Shown: in pieces, positions 53,801 through 64,000 of the stretch
Numbering within the stretch: the first letter of the stretch is position 1
Layout: each line of letters opens with the position of its first letter
Source: Trebouxia sp. TZW2008
Lineage: Eukaryota > Chlorophyta > Trebouxiophyceae > Trebouxiales > Trebouxiaceae
DNA: 64,000 nucleotides
Assembly (NCBI GenBank): GCA_002118135.1
Contig: BDIU01000399.1
Span: 124,204 to 188,203 of the forward strand
Direction of reading: 5' to 3'
Position numbers and translations under genes: made by a program
Notes under the pieces: generated by a model
Seen by the model: the letters and a program-made list of their open reading frames with translations, nothing else
Database searches by the model: none
What the model was told of the DNA's origin: nothing

Positions 53801-56800
53801 CTGCCGCTCTTGCCTGTAGTGCCTGTGTGCCAGCCAGCAGCGCACTGCTGCCTGAATGGTAACAAGGCTACACAACATGGACTGGTAGTGCACACGCTGT
53901 CTACTGCCCCGCCAGTGAGCCTGTATATTGGTGGCAGCCTTGTGCTGTGCATACAGCTGAGCCCGCACCGCTCTGCCAGTCTTCTGAGCCTGCCAGGCGC
54001 TCTGCACTATCAGACACGCAGCTTTGATCCTCACAAAGCGGCTCCTGGCAGAGTGTTGACGCAGCTTGGCTTGGATAGCAGTAGCTGCCTGCCTCTGGTG
54101 CAGATACAGCCTGCGGCAGCAGCGCCCCTTCCAAGCAGCCTGTATGGTGCATGCCGCCCGCCTCTGGTTTGCCATGTGTTGCCTAGTGCTTTGGCCAGCA
54201 GTGACAGCTCTCCAAGCTGACTGAATGGTGGCAGCTGCATGCCTGGTGAGCAGGAACTGGGCCCTACCTTTGTGACAGCGCCAGGCAGCCTGCACAGTCG
54301 TGGCAGCTCTTCGCTGTTGCAAGTAGGCCTGCTGCATGCGGTGGCCTCGCCAGCAGGCTTGTATGCTACAGGCTGAGCGCTGCTGCAGAGCCAGGTGCTG
54401 CCTGGTCTGCCTGCCTATCAGTACTGCCCTGTACGCAGCCTGGATGCTGCGAGCTGCCCTTTGTGCTGACAGAAACCGCTTTCTATGCATTTGGCAGCGG
54501 TAAGCAGCCTGCAGTCTGACTGCAATTTGTCTGACGTGGACAAATGCTTGCCTCTGCTTGGTGCCTCGCCATGCAGCCTGGATGTTGGTGGCGCTAGCAT
54601 GCCACAGCTGCATGTTCTGCCTCTGACGCCTGCCAGCTTGCAGTGCTTGCCATCTGCACTGGACGATGTGCACGGCATGCTTGGTCCTCTGAAATTGCGT
54701 CTGAGCAGCCTGCCGCCGTGCACAAGCTTGCATGAGGATGATGCAGCGCCTGTTGTGCTGATACAAGGTATGCTGCTGATGGCAGCGCCATGCTGCCTGG
54801 ACATGCCTAGCTGCCTGGAGCTGCATGGCAAGCCGCTTCTGGACGGTGTACGCCCTGAAGGACGCCTGAATCCTGATAGCTGCTTTTGTCTGTATCACCA
54901 GGGCGCGCGCTGCCCTCCCACGCCACAAGGCTTGGACTCTCACAGCAGAAGACTTCAGACTTAGGAAACGCATGCAAGCCTGTCTGCACCGCACTGCAGC
55001 CTGTATGCGCATCACGCACTGCAGCAAGGCCTGGTGTTGCCTGCGCTGACTGTACCCTCGCCAGCAGCTTTGCAGGACCACAGCAGCAGCTGCCTGTGCA
55101 GCCAGCACCTTACGTGTGCTGAGTCCACGCCAGGCTGCCTGAATGCTGACTGCTGCTGCTGTGCAGAGTTGCATGCGACGAGCTTGCCAGCTGCGCCAGG
55201 CTGTTTGCAGCACCACAGCTGCATGCTGCTTCTGCTTGTACGCTTTGCTAGCCATGTGCTGGCGCCACATAGCCTGCAGGGAAGTAGCTTGCAATATTAC
55301 TTGTGTCATACTAATTGTCTAAGTGGTGTCATGGTCTTGTCATAATGGCTGTGCCACATTCATCATTGCGCATCAATTGACAGGCAATAGGCCATGCATG
55401 GAAAGGCAAGCAATATGCGGTGGTGCAGCGATATGCAACCAACCTGTATAGTGATGGTGGCATTGAGCAGTCTGATATACCGCTGCTGCGCAATATGTCT
55501 TCTCCATGCAGTCTGCACACAGCAAGCTCCTGCCTGGTGGTGGCTGAGGGCCACGCGCACTAGCTTTCCTCTCCAGTGTGCCTGCACCAAGCTCAGACTG
55601 GTCAAACCTATTGGGATCATGCACATGCTTCAACAATCTCTGACTCTGGCCAGTGATATTGCACAGTGCAACAACTAGCATTTGGGTTGATGCAAAGTCA
55701 CTTGAATACAGAGTTGCATAGGCTGACAAGACAGTCCACGGTAGTCCACTGGTTGATGGTTGACAGTGCTGTTTTGAAAGCTGCAAGTGGAAACAGACGT
55801 GTTGTTCAGGCAGTGAGGAGTAGAACCTGATGTGCAGAGCTAACCTGGATGCACATAGCAGCCCCGCGCATGAGCATGAAGCGCCTAGCAGCTTGCCACT
55901 GTCTGGTCCTTGTTTGGATGCAGATGGTAGCATGCTGCAGCCGCTTGTATCTTTGCCTCAGCACATGACCCCGCCAGTGCTGCTGTATCAGGATGGCTGC
56001 AGAGCGCTGCTGTGACAAGTCTCGGCGAGTCAAGACTCCTCTCCACATTCTTTGGAACACGATGGCAGCCTGCATTGTGTACACAGACGCACGAACTCAT
56101 CTGCATGTGTCTATATCAGCAGCTAGCCATGTTACACAGCTCAAGACGCCAGCTACGCAGTCTAGTGGGTGATGGTCAATCTGATGCATGCAAAATGGCA
56201 TAAGGACACCTGTAAATGGCAACACATAGTATGTCAATGTCCAGCAGGCATGTGACTGCACAAAAACAACGCCTGCTCTGTAATCAAATATTGCATGCAG
56301 CTATGCCAAGTGGCAAGCATGCATGGCGTCACAGGCCAAAGATATATGCACAGCTCGCTAGCTGTCCATACTGAGAGGCCAGCTTGTTCTTTTCAAGAGG
56401 CATACCTTGATCTGGCGCAGCAAACTCTGCGCTTGGTGGCGTCTCCAGCAGCTTTGGATCCAGATGGCAGCGCCCTTAGCCTGGAGAAAGTGCATTCTGG
56501 CAGGGAAGCCCCTGAAGGCTGCTTGCAGGTGCACAATATGTGCTAGCCTCTGCAAGTAGGCTCTGCGGCCACAAGCACCTCTGCGGATGGCCTGAAGTCT
56601 GGTGACTATGCTCTCCAGCTTGCCAGCAGCCCTGCAGATGGTTAGACCTTGCTTGGGTGCAAAGTGGGGCATTGACACTTAGACAGTTTATGTCTTGTGC
56701 TCACAGTTTTCGGCGCAGAAGATCACAGCCTGGACAGCTGCTGTAGCAGTGGTTACAAAAAAGGGATGTAATACACAACTTACAATCAATTGACGTTCAC

Positions 56801-59800
56801 CAATGGAACACCATCAGACACTTTGGTTTGCAACAGAGCCATGACAGGACCTTGCAAAGCTTGAAGAATTTGGTGCACTTGCTTGCAAACCAGCTGTCGA
56901 AGGCAAAATGCAGCGTCAACAAACAAGCTTGCTGTTACTGTAGATGACAAGGATGTGATGTGTGCAAACTTCCTCTTACACACAGCATTACAGCACACAG
57001 GCTGTACAACGTGAATGCAGGATGCAACACATAATCAGCAGTCTTCTGACTACGTCAAGCTGCTTGAAATACCACAGGCAACAATTGTGACAGCTCATGA
57101 TTGTATGCACACCTGCTGGCCACAATTTCAGCCTTCTTCCTCAGGCACAAAGCCAGCAGTGGTGCCAACACATGGACCTCATGCAGTTCTCTGCGTACCC
57201 TACAGCCTCTAGCCACAGCCTGCAGTCAGATCAGCTGTCAGTCAACACATCAATGGTAACAAACAATCCTGAGACAGGAGTGCTGTTTGCAAGGAGGCAA
57301 TTGCCCAGACATAAAAGCTTGACTTGACATGGCTACATGTGCACCAAGCGCATTTTGCTTTGCAGGTGTGCATGAAGTGCTAGATAGCTGATGCTTGCCA
57401 GGTTGATGCATTCCGTCAAATGCACAAAACCTGTGACAATGCAGATAACCATGCCTGACAAATTACACATTGAGGGTCACTTGGCTTTGACAGACTGCAC
57501 ACACCAGCCGACAAGCATTGATGGCCTGATGCTACACTGCAAAACCTACCTGAGTGCGCAGAGTTGCCTCATGCAGTGCCTGGTATGATCTGAAGGGCTG
57601 GCGGCCTCTCCACATTGCCTGCAGCCTCAGCACAGCCTGATGAAGGGCCGTCCTGACCATGCGGCCTCTTGCCAGGCGCTGCTGAAACTGCCACAGCCTG
57701 ATTGCCTGCTGAATGACCCGAGCAGCGGCAACCCAGTTGTGCAGGCATGCCCGTGCTTGACCTGCAAGTGCACCAACATGTGTCAGGCACATGCAGGCAG
57801 AAGCCATGACCAAACCAAAAAACCAGCATGCTTTCTGCTGAGTAGGACAGAATTACAGGCCAAGCAGCACTTGTTTGTGTGGTAAAAATACTTTTGGTCG
57901 CACAGGTACACTGTGCTCAGAAGAAACAAAAGAAGGTTGCAAACATTGCTCCAAACGAGATGAATGCATTGCCTGACATGCACAGCACACAAGGCAGCGC
58001 AACTGCTGCAGCAGCATCCCTTGCGGGACTCTTCTACAGGATGTGCACAACTTGCTGATGCTGTGCATGCTGAGCCCACCTGGCTGCCATGACTTCCTGT
58101 GCCTGTAGAAGTGCTGGATGACCTGAGATGCACGGTCCTCCTTGGACACCTCCAGCACGCGAGCGCACAGGAAGGCCACAAAGATGACAACAGCCCTCTC
58201 GTCAGGGCCGTGCTCCAGGAAACTGGGTGCAGCCAAAACCGGAGGGATGTCACCAAGGGTCTGGGATGCAGTGTGTGCCAAGCGCAGGTTGGTGTTGATG
58301 CCTGCCATGTGGGCTTGCCGAGCTGGCTCATCTAGGCTGCTGATGTCAATGTCACCTGCTGTCCCTGCAGGGTGATACAAGCTAAGCAGGACTGCAGAGA
58401 ATGCGTCTCTAAGCTGCGTATGTCAGTGGCACCAGCTATACCTGCAGGTGACCTTATGGCTTAATGACCAAAGCACAGGGCAATGCTGAAAGTCGCAACC
58501 ACAAGCTGCAGGTGAATTTTGTAGATGCAGGTGACTTTGTGCTATGAACAAAGCAGTGCACAAGGCAATGCTGACACTCACAGCACAACCAGAGTTGTAA
58601 GCAGCAACAAATTGACTGAAAATGCTGGAAAGCTCTGAGTATGAAGTGACAGTCACCTTCAAAGGCTATCTCCTGTTGAGCAAAGGCCTCCATGACTGCT
58701 CTGTCTGCAGCATTCACATGTGGCACAAAGATCTGATCATGTGGGAGGTAGGTTGGCAAGTAGTAGCTCACCTGCAAACAGTGCGAATAAGTCAGCCAGG
58801 ACTGTTGATGATGTTGTAAGGGAAAAGTTGCATTCTGCATGACCAAGAGATGCCATGAAAGCAGGCACAGGGAAGCAAATTGGACTGGCATGCCATAGTC
58901 TCAGCAGCTGAGGTAGCAGAAACAGCGATTGCAATGCTACACTTGCCATGTGACAAACATTGTCAGTTGCAAATGACGCAGATGGCAGATGGGCAACTTA
59001 CGTGATTGGGATTACAGCAGGCACGTGAGTGCCAATACAGCACAAAAGCAAGCACATGCAATGTAGCAAACTCTGTCAGGAGGGTGACACGAGCCTGCTC
59101 ATGCTTCTCTTGTGCATGCAGGAGCTTGGCAAGGCGAACTTTCTCACCAGCAGGCACAGGCCCCGTGCATCTGCAAAGGAGGTCTTGAAGCTGTGCACGT
59201 CAAGGCCATAGCAGGCACAGACTGCCTGACACCAACTCAGCAGCACAGAAAGCTGCTCCTGGCCTGCAGCTGTGCCTGCATCTGGCAAGGCTGCCTGCTG
59301 CCTGCTGCTGTGTCGACCCTTGGTCGACACACGCTGCACCTCTGTGCGCAGCTTTTTGCTGTCTACCAGCTTGGGCAGCTGCATGGGAGACATTGTGATG
59401 AGTGAGTCGTATTTTGTGTCTGTTATGCGCCTGCTGAGATGCGTGTACCAGCAGAAGCGCTTGAAAAGCCTTGGGCGTGGTGATGTTGCTGTTGACATTG
59501 TGTGCTGATGTTCTCAGGCAGGTCTGTTTTGGAGCTTATGATGAGGTGGCTCTGGATTTAGTGATCAATGAGCAGATGCAGGTCAAACGATGTAGGAGCC
59601 AAATGGTTCCAGCCACTCATAACATGCTTCTGAAAATGGTTTGATGCACTTGTGCAAGTCACCGTAGAAAACTTGCTCACCTGGAATTGCAGGAACACCC
59701 TCCACAACAGACCCAATGTCGCCTCACGGTTGCCGTTTACAACGTTGTCAGCCTGCACAATTTTGGAGCCACGCAGCAGCTGCACCTCCTACAAACGCAG

Positions 59801-62800
59801 TAATCCTTGTGAGGTGGCAGAAAGCAGCATCTGACCACAATGTCTGGTCAAGCATGCAGCCTGGCAGCTGACTACTCCAAAGTGTAGGATGTCAGCATGT
59901 CAATGCTCTAAGCCTTTCGCTCAGCTGCCAGTGTGACATAGGAAGACAAGTACACAGACAGACAAGAATCCTGATATTGAGAGCATCCCACCTCTAGACT
60001 GAGACCAGCCTTCTGCATGTTGGCCAGCGCCAAGTTGACATTGTGCACTTTCTGGGGGCGTCGCACTGCTGGGAATCTTGATGAAGGCAGGGTTGATTGC
60101 CCTGGGACAAGAAGCAAATTCTGGTAAGCTGATTATATCATTCATCCACCGCACGAGCAAGCAAGGCAACACGCATTGCAACACATTGGCATTTGTCAAC
60201 ATATGCATGCCTTTAAAGCAAAGTGTCAGCGCATTGTATGTACACTTCTGTTTGGCATTTTGGGCTGCATCGTTGAGAACAACAAAAATCATTATCGGCA
60301 TGGTCATCCGCTTTGACATTCAGCAAGCAGGCACATCAGTCCACTGCACAATAGCAGCTACAACGTCACAAGGGTGCAGGTCAGACAGCTTATGCCACTG
60401 CTCAGGAATGTAATGCTGCGCCTGAATTACTGGTCAGCACAACCTGTGAGGACTTCAGCTAGATTGCAGAGGCGCAGGCCATCCTGCAGCTCTGTTGCCA
60501 TGTCTACGACAGAGAAGTCAAACTCAGCCAGTGGGTCTTGACAGTACACCAGCTTGTATGTGAGCTGTGCAAGGTGACGCATGAGGTCACCCTCTCCAAA
60601 CATGCGCCCGTTCAGCAGCATAGCTATCACCTGTCACCAGGATTTTGGCTGAGGCTGTGCAATACACAATCTATGTTGTACTTTGAGCTGGTGGTATTTG
60701 CATTTGTGACATCAAACGCCAATCTAAACGGGCCATGCGCAATCTGCCAACAACATTTTAGAACCAGGCAGCCCCTTTTGCCAAACAACTGAGTGTTGAC
60801 ACTGCCAGCAGCAAGTAAATAGTGAGTGCTTTTGACTTTTGCAGGACCTTACGTATGCTAGCATGAAACGATCATATGTGCCAATGACACAGGATGTGGG
60901 TCTAACACGCGTAGATTGTTTGTTGCTTCACACACATGGCTTGCATACCTGGCTTGATTGCTTGCACAAGGCGTTCTCCTTGAACAGTAAGGGGCAAGAA
61001 GCAGGTAGCCTATCAGAGACAGCTGCTTGGTCCAGCAGCAACACTAGCAACAAGAAGCGCTTGAGCACTACTTGACCCAATTCTACCTGCAAAGTGCATG
61101 CAGAGCTTATACACGTGCTTGATAAGGGTAGTCAGCTTTCACATGAGTACAGGGTCAGTTCCAGTGCACAGACTCTCATGTGCACGCAGCATGCAAATAT
61201 ATTTGTGCAGGAGAGGGGTTCCGTACCCAGTAGCGCTCTGAGTACAAGCCATCAATGTTGATGTTGAGAGCATGCTGCTGTGCAAGATCAGCATCGTTCA
61301 GGAACGTGTCATTGGCAAATTCCAGCAGCTCAGCCATACGCTCTCGTTGTGTCCTCTTCTGATCTGCATCAGCGTCTGGCATCGTCATACGTTTTGTGCT
61401 GAAGTCGCAGGGGCTTGCCACACAGTCAAACTTGACTTTTCTTGCAAGCATATAGTCAGCTTGCACAGGCCTTTTTGCACAAGCAATTGTCTTGCAGGCA
61501 ACTGGTCGTGTCACGGGGCATGATTGTGGAGGGACACTTCTTACCATGACACAGGAGGCATGCCTAAGTGCTGTATCAAACTTTCTTGAACGCAACCCAA
61601 AGCAAGAGTGCACATGCACGATGTGGGTGCTCAGAATGCCATTCTTGTGAATGATCGACTGTGAGTCTGTGTGTGTGGTGACAAGCGCTGCTGAGATAAT
61701 GTCTTTCAGTATCTCAAAATATGAAATCCAAAAGCATGAAAATTACCTGTTTCAGCAGGCATCAACTCTCCTACAACAGTCTCAAGACCAAGTCGCAGCC
61801 AGAAGGGGTGGTAGCTCAGCAAGACCTCAAACACTGCCTGCTGCCACTTCACATCTGCAAGCTGAGCGACCTGCATGTAGCTCCTATTGGAAGATATCAT
61901 TACATTACGCACTGCTGATTTTTAGACTTGATGTAACTGTTCAACTGCAAAGCTTGCATGCAAGGTATAGATGAATGTTTGGTTGCTGCACGTCTCATCA
62001 CTTGCACTTTGCTTGAAATGAGTGCTGTCAAGGTGTTACACGTCATGGTGCGTTGACTGTACAGTGTGACAGCTGACCTCATCTTTGAGTCTGAGCTGGC
62101 CAGCATCGATGTGCTTTTCCACCTTGAGCATGGTGGATATGATGCCCTGATCTGTGCTGTACAGCTTCCACAGCAAGCCCCTGACTTTGGCTGTCAGGCG
62201 GCGTGCAGCCAAAGCTTGGCTAGCCATCTCCTCATCAGCAGCTTTGGCAGGCACCAGAATACAGTTCAGCCAAGCTGCAAACGCGGCCTCCTGCTTTTCT
62301 AGCCACACTCTGCAACCCATGCAAGCACTTTACAGACTGTCACAATCACAGGGGTGAGGCAGGCTGGCGAGCTGCTGCATCAGTGTCAGCACCAGCATGA
62401 TTGCGACAGATCATGCTGCAAATTGTGGTGATCCTTGCTTGTTTTGCATGTTTCAGGCACACACTGGAGAACACGCTTTTGCAGAATGGCAGGACTCATG
62501 CAAAATAAAATAAATGCAAGGGATTTGCTGCTGTCTGCCTGCACACAGCCTAGGGACCAGCCACCACGCAGCACTCCTGTACCCTGAATGGAAGAAGCTG
62601 AAGCCTTTGTGAGCTTTGGACCCTTGTTTTGCTCTGTCGCCTGCTCTGTTTTGCCCACTAGCCGCAGCCGGTGCTGGCTTGAGAGCAAGCCCCTCTGCTG
62701 GTACAGAGTCTGACTGCTGGTTGACTGACAGCCTCAAGGATCTCAATGGTGCTGCACCAGGCCTCCTCATGCGCAGCCTTGGCCTTTCCTTTGTTGCCTT

Positions 62801-63645
62801 TGCCTTCTCGGGGGAGGCAGCCATTTCTTCCAGCCTTTCTGCAAGTGATGCCTTAGGCATAGCCTCTACAGCATATCTGCTTAGGCCTGGTGTGGAGCCA
62901 GGCTGACGTCTGTTGGATGTGGCTACTGTGCTGTTGCGCATAGCTGCCTCAAACGTGGGGTGGCCTGGTGAGATGCCGCCAAGTCTTTGACTCTTGACCA
63001 CCTTCTGTCCTGTTGGTGTTGCAGGCAGGACGGCGCCTTCCTTGCATGTGCTGCTGATGGCTGACGCTGCACGCTTCACAGCCGCATACATGAGTGCACT
63101 AGGTGGCGGCGCAACAGCCTTGCCAGACAATGAGACCAGCAGCGTTGTTCTGCGCCATGTGAACTGTAGGCTGTCATGCAAAGCAGCAGCCTCAGCGGGA
63201 TGCCAGCTGACAAGAATGCTGATAGACTGTTCAGCTGGCACTGACATCTTGTTCAAGCTGTCAAAATGGACCTTGAGACCAGGAATGTCAGAAGCGCTGC
63301 TCATTGAAACCTCCTGCATGTGCAACAGAGGTCGTTCTATCTGATGAGATGAATGTGGTGAAGTGAGACAAATCAGCAAATTTGATAGCCTGTTGTCACC
63401 TGTTGCTGCTGGTCCAGATTGGCCACCAACAGTTCCAGTGTCTTTGAGCACCCCACCTTCAAGGTGCCAAAATCCAAGATTGGAGCCTGCAGCATGTAAC
63501 AGCTGAGCTGAGCTATGTAGAGCTTGCAGTGCAACTGCAAGCTGACAGGTGTTGGGGGACAAGTTACCTGCATAAACCTTTTCAGGTCAAGTGTGCAAGC
63601 TGCTCTCCGGACATCTTTGCCTGGCGTGTGTGGCACTGCTGCCAT
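47803..63645 (-). CDS. ASPM: ASPM-like spindle protein, 28 exons, about 2,570 aa
   Basis: Minus strand, ATG at 63645. Exons begin and end at 63645-63568, 63486-63400, 63340-62583, 62309-62078, 61870-61747, about 61501-61227 (start uncertain), 61086-60949, 60630-60444, 60101-59992, 59788-59681, 59504-59148, 58771-58657, 58364-58080, 57761-57550, 56651-56406, 56069-55845, 55581-55444, 55273-53282, 53035-52811, 52480-52283, 51783-51641, 51383-51285, 50656-50399, 49956-49812, 49552-49312, 48996-48800, 48503-48338 and 48161-47803; all joins are in phase. Order of domains: ASH (PILDFGTLKVGCSKTLELL), basic disordered region, microcephaly-type core (WLEKQEAAFAAWLN), two calponin-homology domains (EFDFSVVDMATELQDGLRLC; SFKTSFADARGLCLL), a long IQ array, then ARM-like repeats (ILRHAVTVLANAARYPQLH). 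ASPM focuses microtubule minus ends at spindle poles, and the IQ motifs bind calmodulin-like light chains. Exon 18 alone is 1,992 nt of IQ repeats. Confidence 0.93.
50271..50372 (-). pseudogene. Decayed copy of an ASPM exon end
   Basis: Repeats the last part of exon 50656-50399: LLQARQAAALAVIAPWAQTFAAHSHYLRLR (compare LLQARKAAALTVIAPW in the intact exon). The donor has changed from CTCAG|GTGAGT to CTCAG|ATTAGC, so it cannot be used as is. The coding frame itself is undisturbed. Confidence 0.88.
50690..51010. repeat. Imperfect tandem repeat in an ASPM intron
   Basis: Repeated blocks close to GTGTGCTGTCAGTGACTGATG separated by variable spacers (TGATGGCATGAG, TGCTGTGACTGACAGCATGAG). The unit length is irregular, roughly 40-60 bp. 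It lies upstream of exon 50656-50399 on the minus strand. Confidence 0.7.
58444..58586. repeat. Tandem duplication in an ASPM intron
   Basis: 58444-58503 and 58526-58586 are two diverged copies sharing GCAGGTGAC, CAAAGCA, GGCAATGCTGA and CAACCACAA/CACAACCA. This is intron sequence only, with no exon part. Confidence 0.7.
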
Positions 63646-64000
63646 TGTGCCAAAACTACTTGATACGCTCACGGCATGCTTTGCAAGGTTGCTACCGCCG
63701 CGGCGCTTCTGTTCAAACGGGTGCTATCTCTGTGATCATATGAAAGCCGCGCGATAGGCGGGCAGATACGCCTACAAGGCTTGTGGTACATCCTTGATCC
63801 TCTACATGAGTATGAAGCAGGCTTCAGGCAGCAGTTTTGCCCACAGCTGCTCTTTACGATGATTCAGGTCACGTACAGCTTCTCAACTGCTGAAATGGTT
63901 TCAACGAGCACGACTGAAAACGCTGAGCAGAGCAAATGACTGAGCCTCGCATGCGGCGCACTCAGTATAGTGCGGCTGTCATCAATGTTGCGCACACTTG
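63646..64000. other. Upstream region of the ASPM-like gene
   Basis: 355 bp to the window edge, expected to hold the 5' UTR and promoter of the ASPM-like gene. No recognisable promoter element or other gene was seen. Confidence 0.5.

Noticed and set aside
53663..54964. Plus-strand open frames of 137-185 codons opposite the IQ-repeat exon
   Set aside because: Shadow frames of the ASPM array. They have Ser/Leu/Pro-rich composition with no domain, and the minus strand is clearly coding.
1..64000. tRNA genes and telomeric repeats
   Set aside because: No convincing B-box (GGTTCGANNCC) with cloverleaf and no TTTAGGG-type runs were seen by eye. tRNAscan-SE would be decisive.

Overview
This is nuclear DNA of an intron-rich eukaryote, most likely a chlorophyte-type green alga (inference). 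The reasons are a U6 snRNA gene, split genes with GT-AG introns and near-uniform TGCAG acceptors, and a gene set of RNA polymerase II subunit RPB2, ASPM, SUGP1, an OS-9 lectin, a TPR-DnaJ protein and a mitochondrial ribosomal protein. There is no operon-like packing, CRISPR or bacterial feature. The algal assignment rests on overall look and not on a diagnostic gene. All exon coordinates were read by eye from splice motifs, and the reading phase was checked across every junction.

Left part (1-12 kb): repeat-rich and gene-poor. It holds a 174-bp MITE, 12-bp and about 20-bp minisatellites, a 2.2-2.4 kb segment present twice in tandem with a decayed third piece, and a U6 snRNA gene on the minus strand. 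Two unrecognised possible coding exons are listed at low confidence.

Middle part (12-29 kb): OS-9/Yos9-like ER lectin (+), histidine-phosphatase family enzyme (+), an unrecognised 703-aa Ser/Gln/Ala-rich protein (-), mitochondrial-type bL35 (-), a FIH-like JmjC/cupin protein (+) and a PhzF-family protein (-).

Right part (29-64 kb): a TPR-J-domain co-chaperone of 786 aa (-), RPB2 of 1177 aa in 18 exons (-), SUGP1-like splicing factor of 352 aa (+, sharing a 433-bp divergent promoter region with RPB2), and a 28-exon ASPM homologue of about 2,570 aa (-) with a 664-codon exon of IQ repeats.

The most unusual feature of the window is recurrent short tandem duplication across exon-intron boundaries. 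The FIH-like gene, the TPR-J gene, RPB2 and ASPM all carry partial, decaying copies of their own exons in adjacent introns, often with the splice site still recognisable. The second notable point is that the FIH-like protein appears to have lost two of its three iron ligands and its 2-oxoglutarate-binding lysine. Genes working on related processes: RPB2, U6 and SUGP1 (transcription and splicing); OS-9 and possibly the TPR-J protein (protein quality control); ASPM (spindle poles). No co-regulation beyond the shared RPB2/SUGP1 intergenic region can be read from the sequence.
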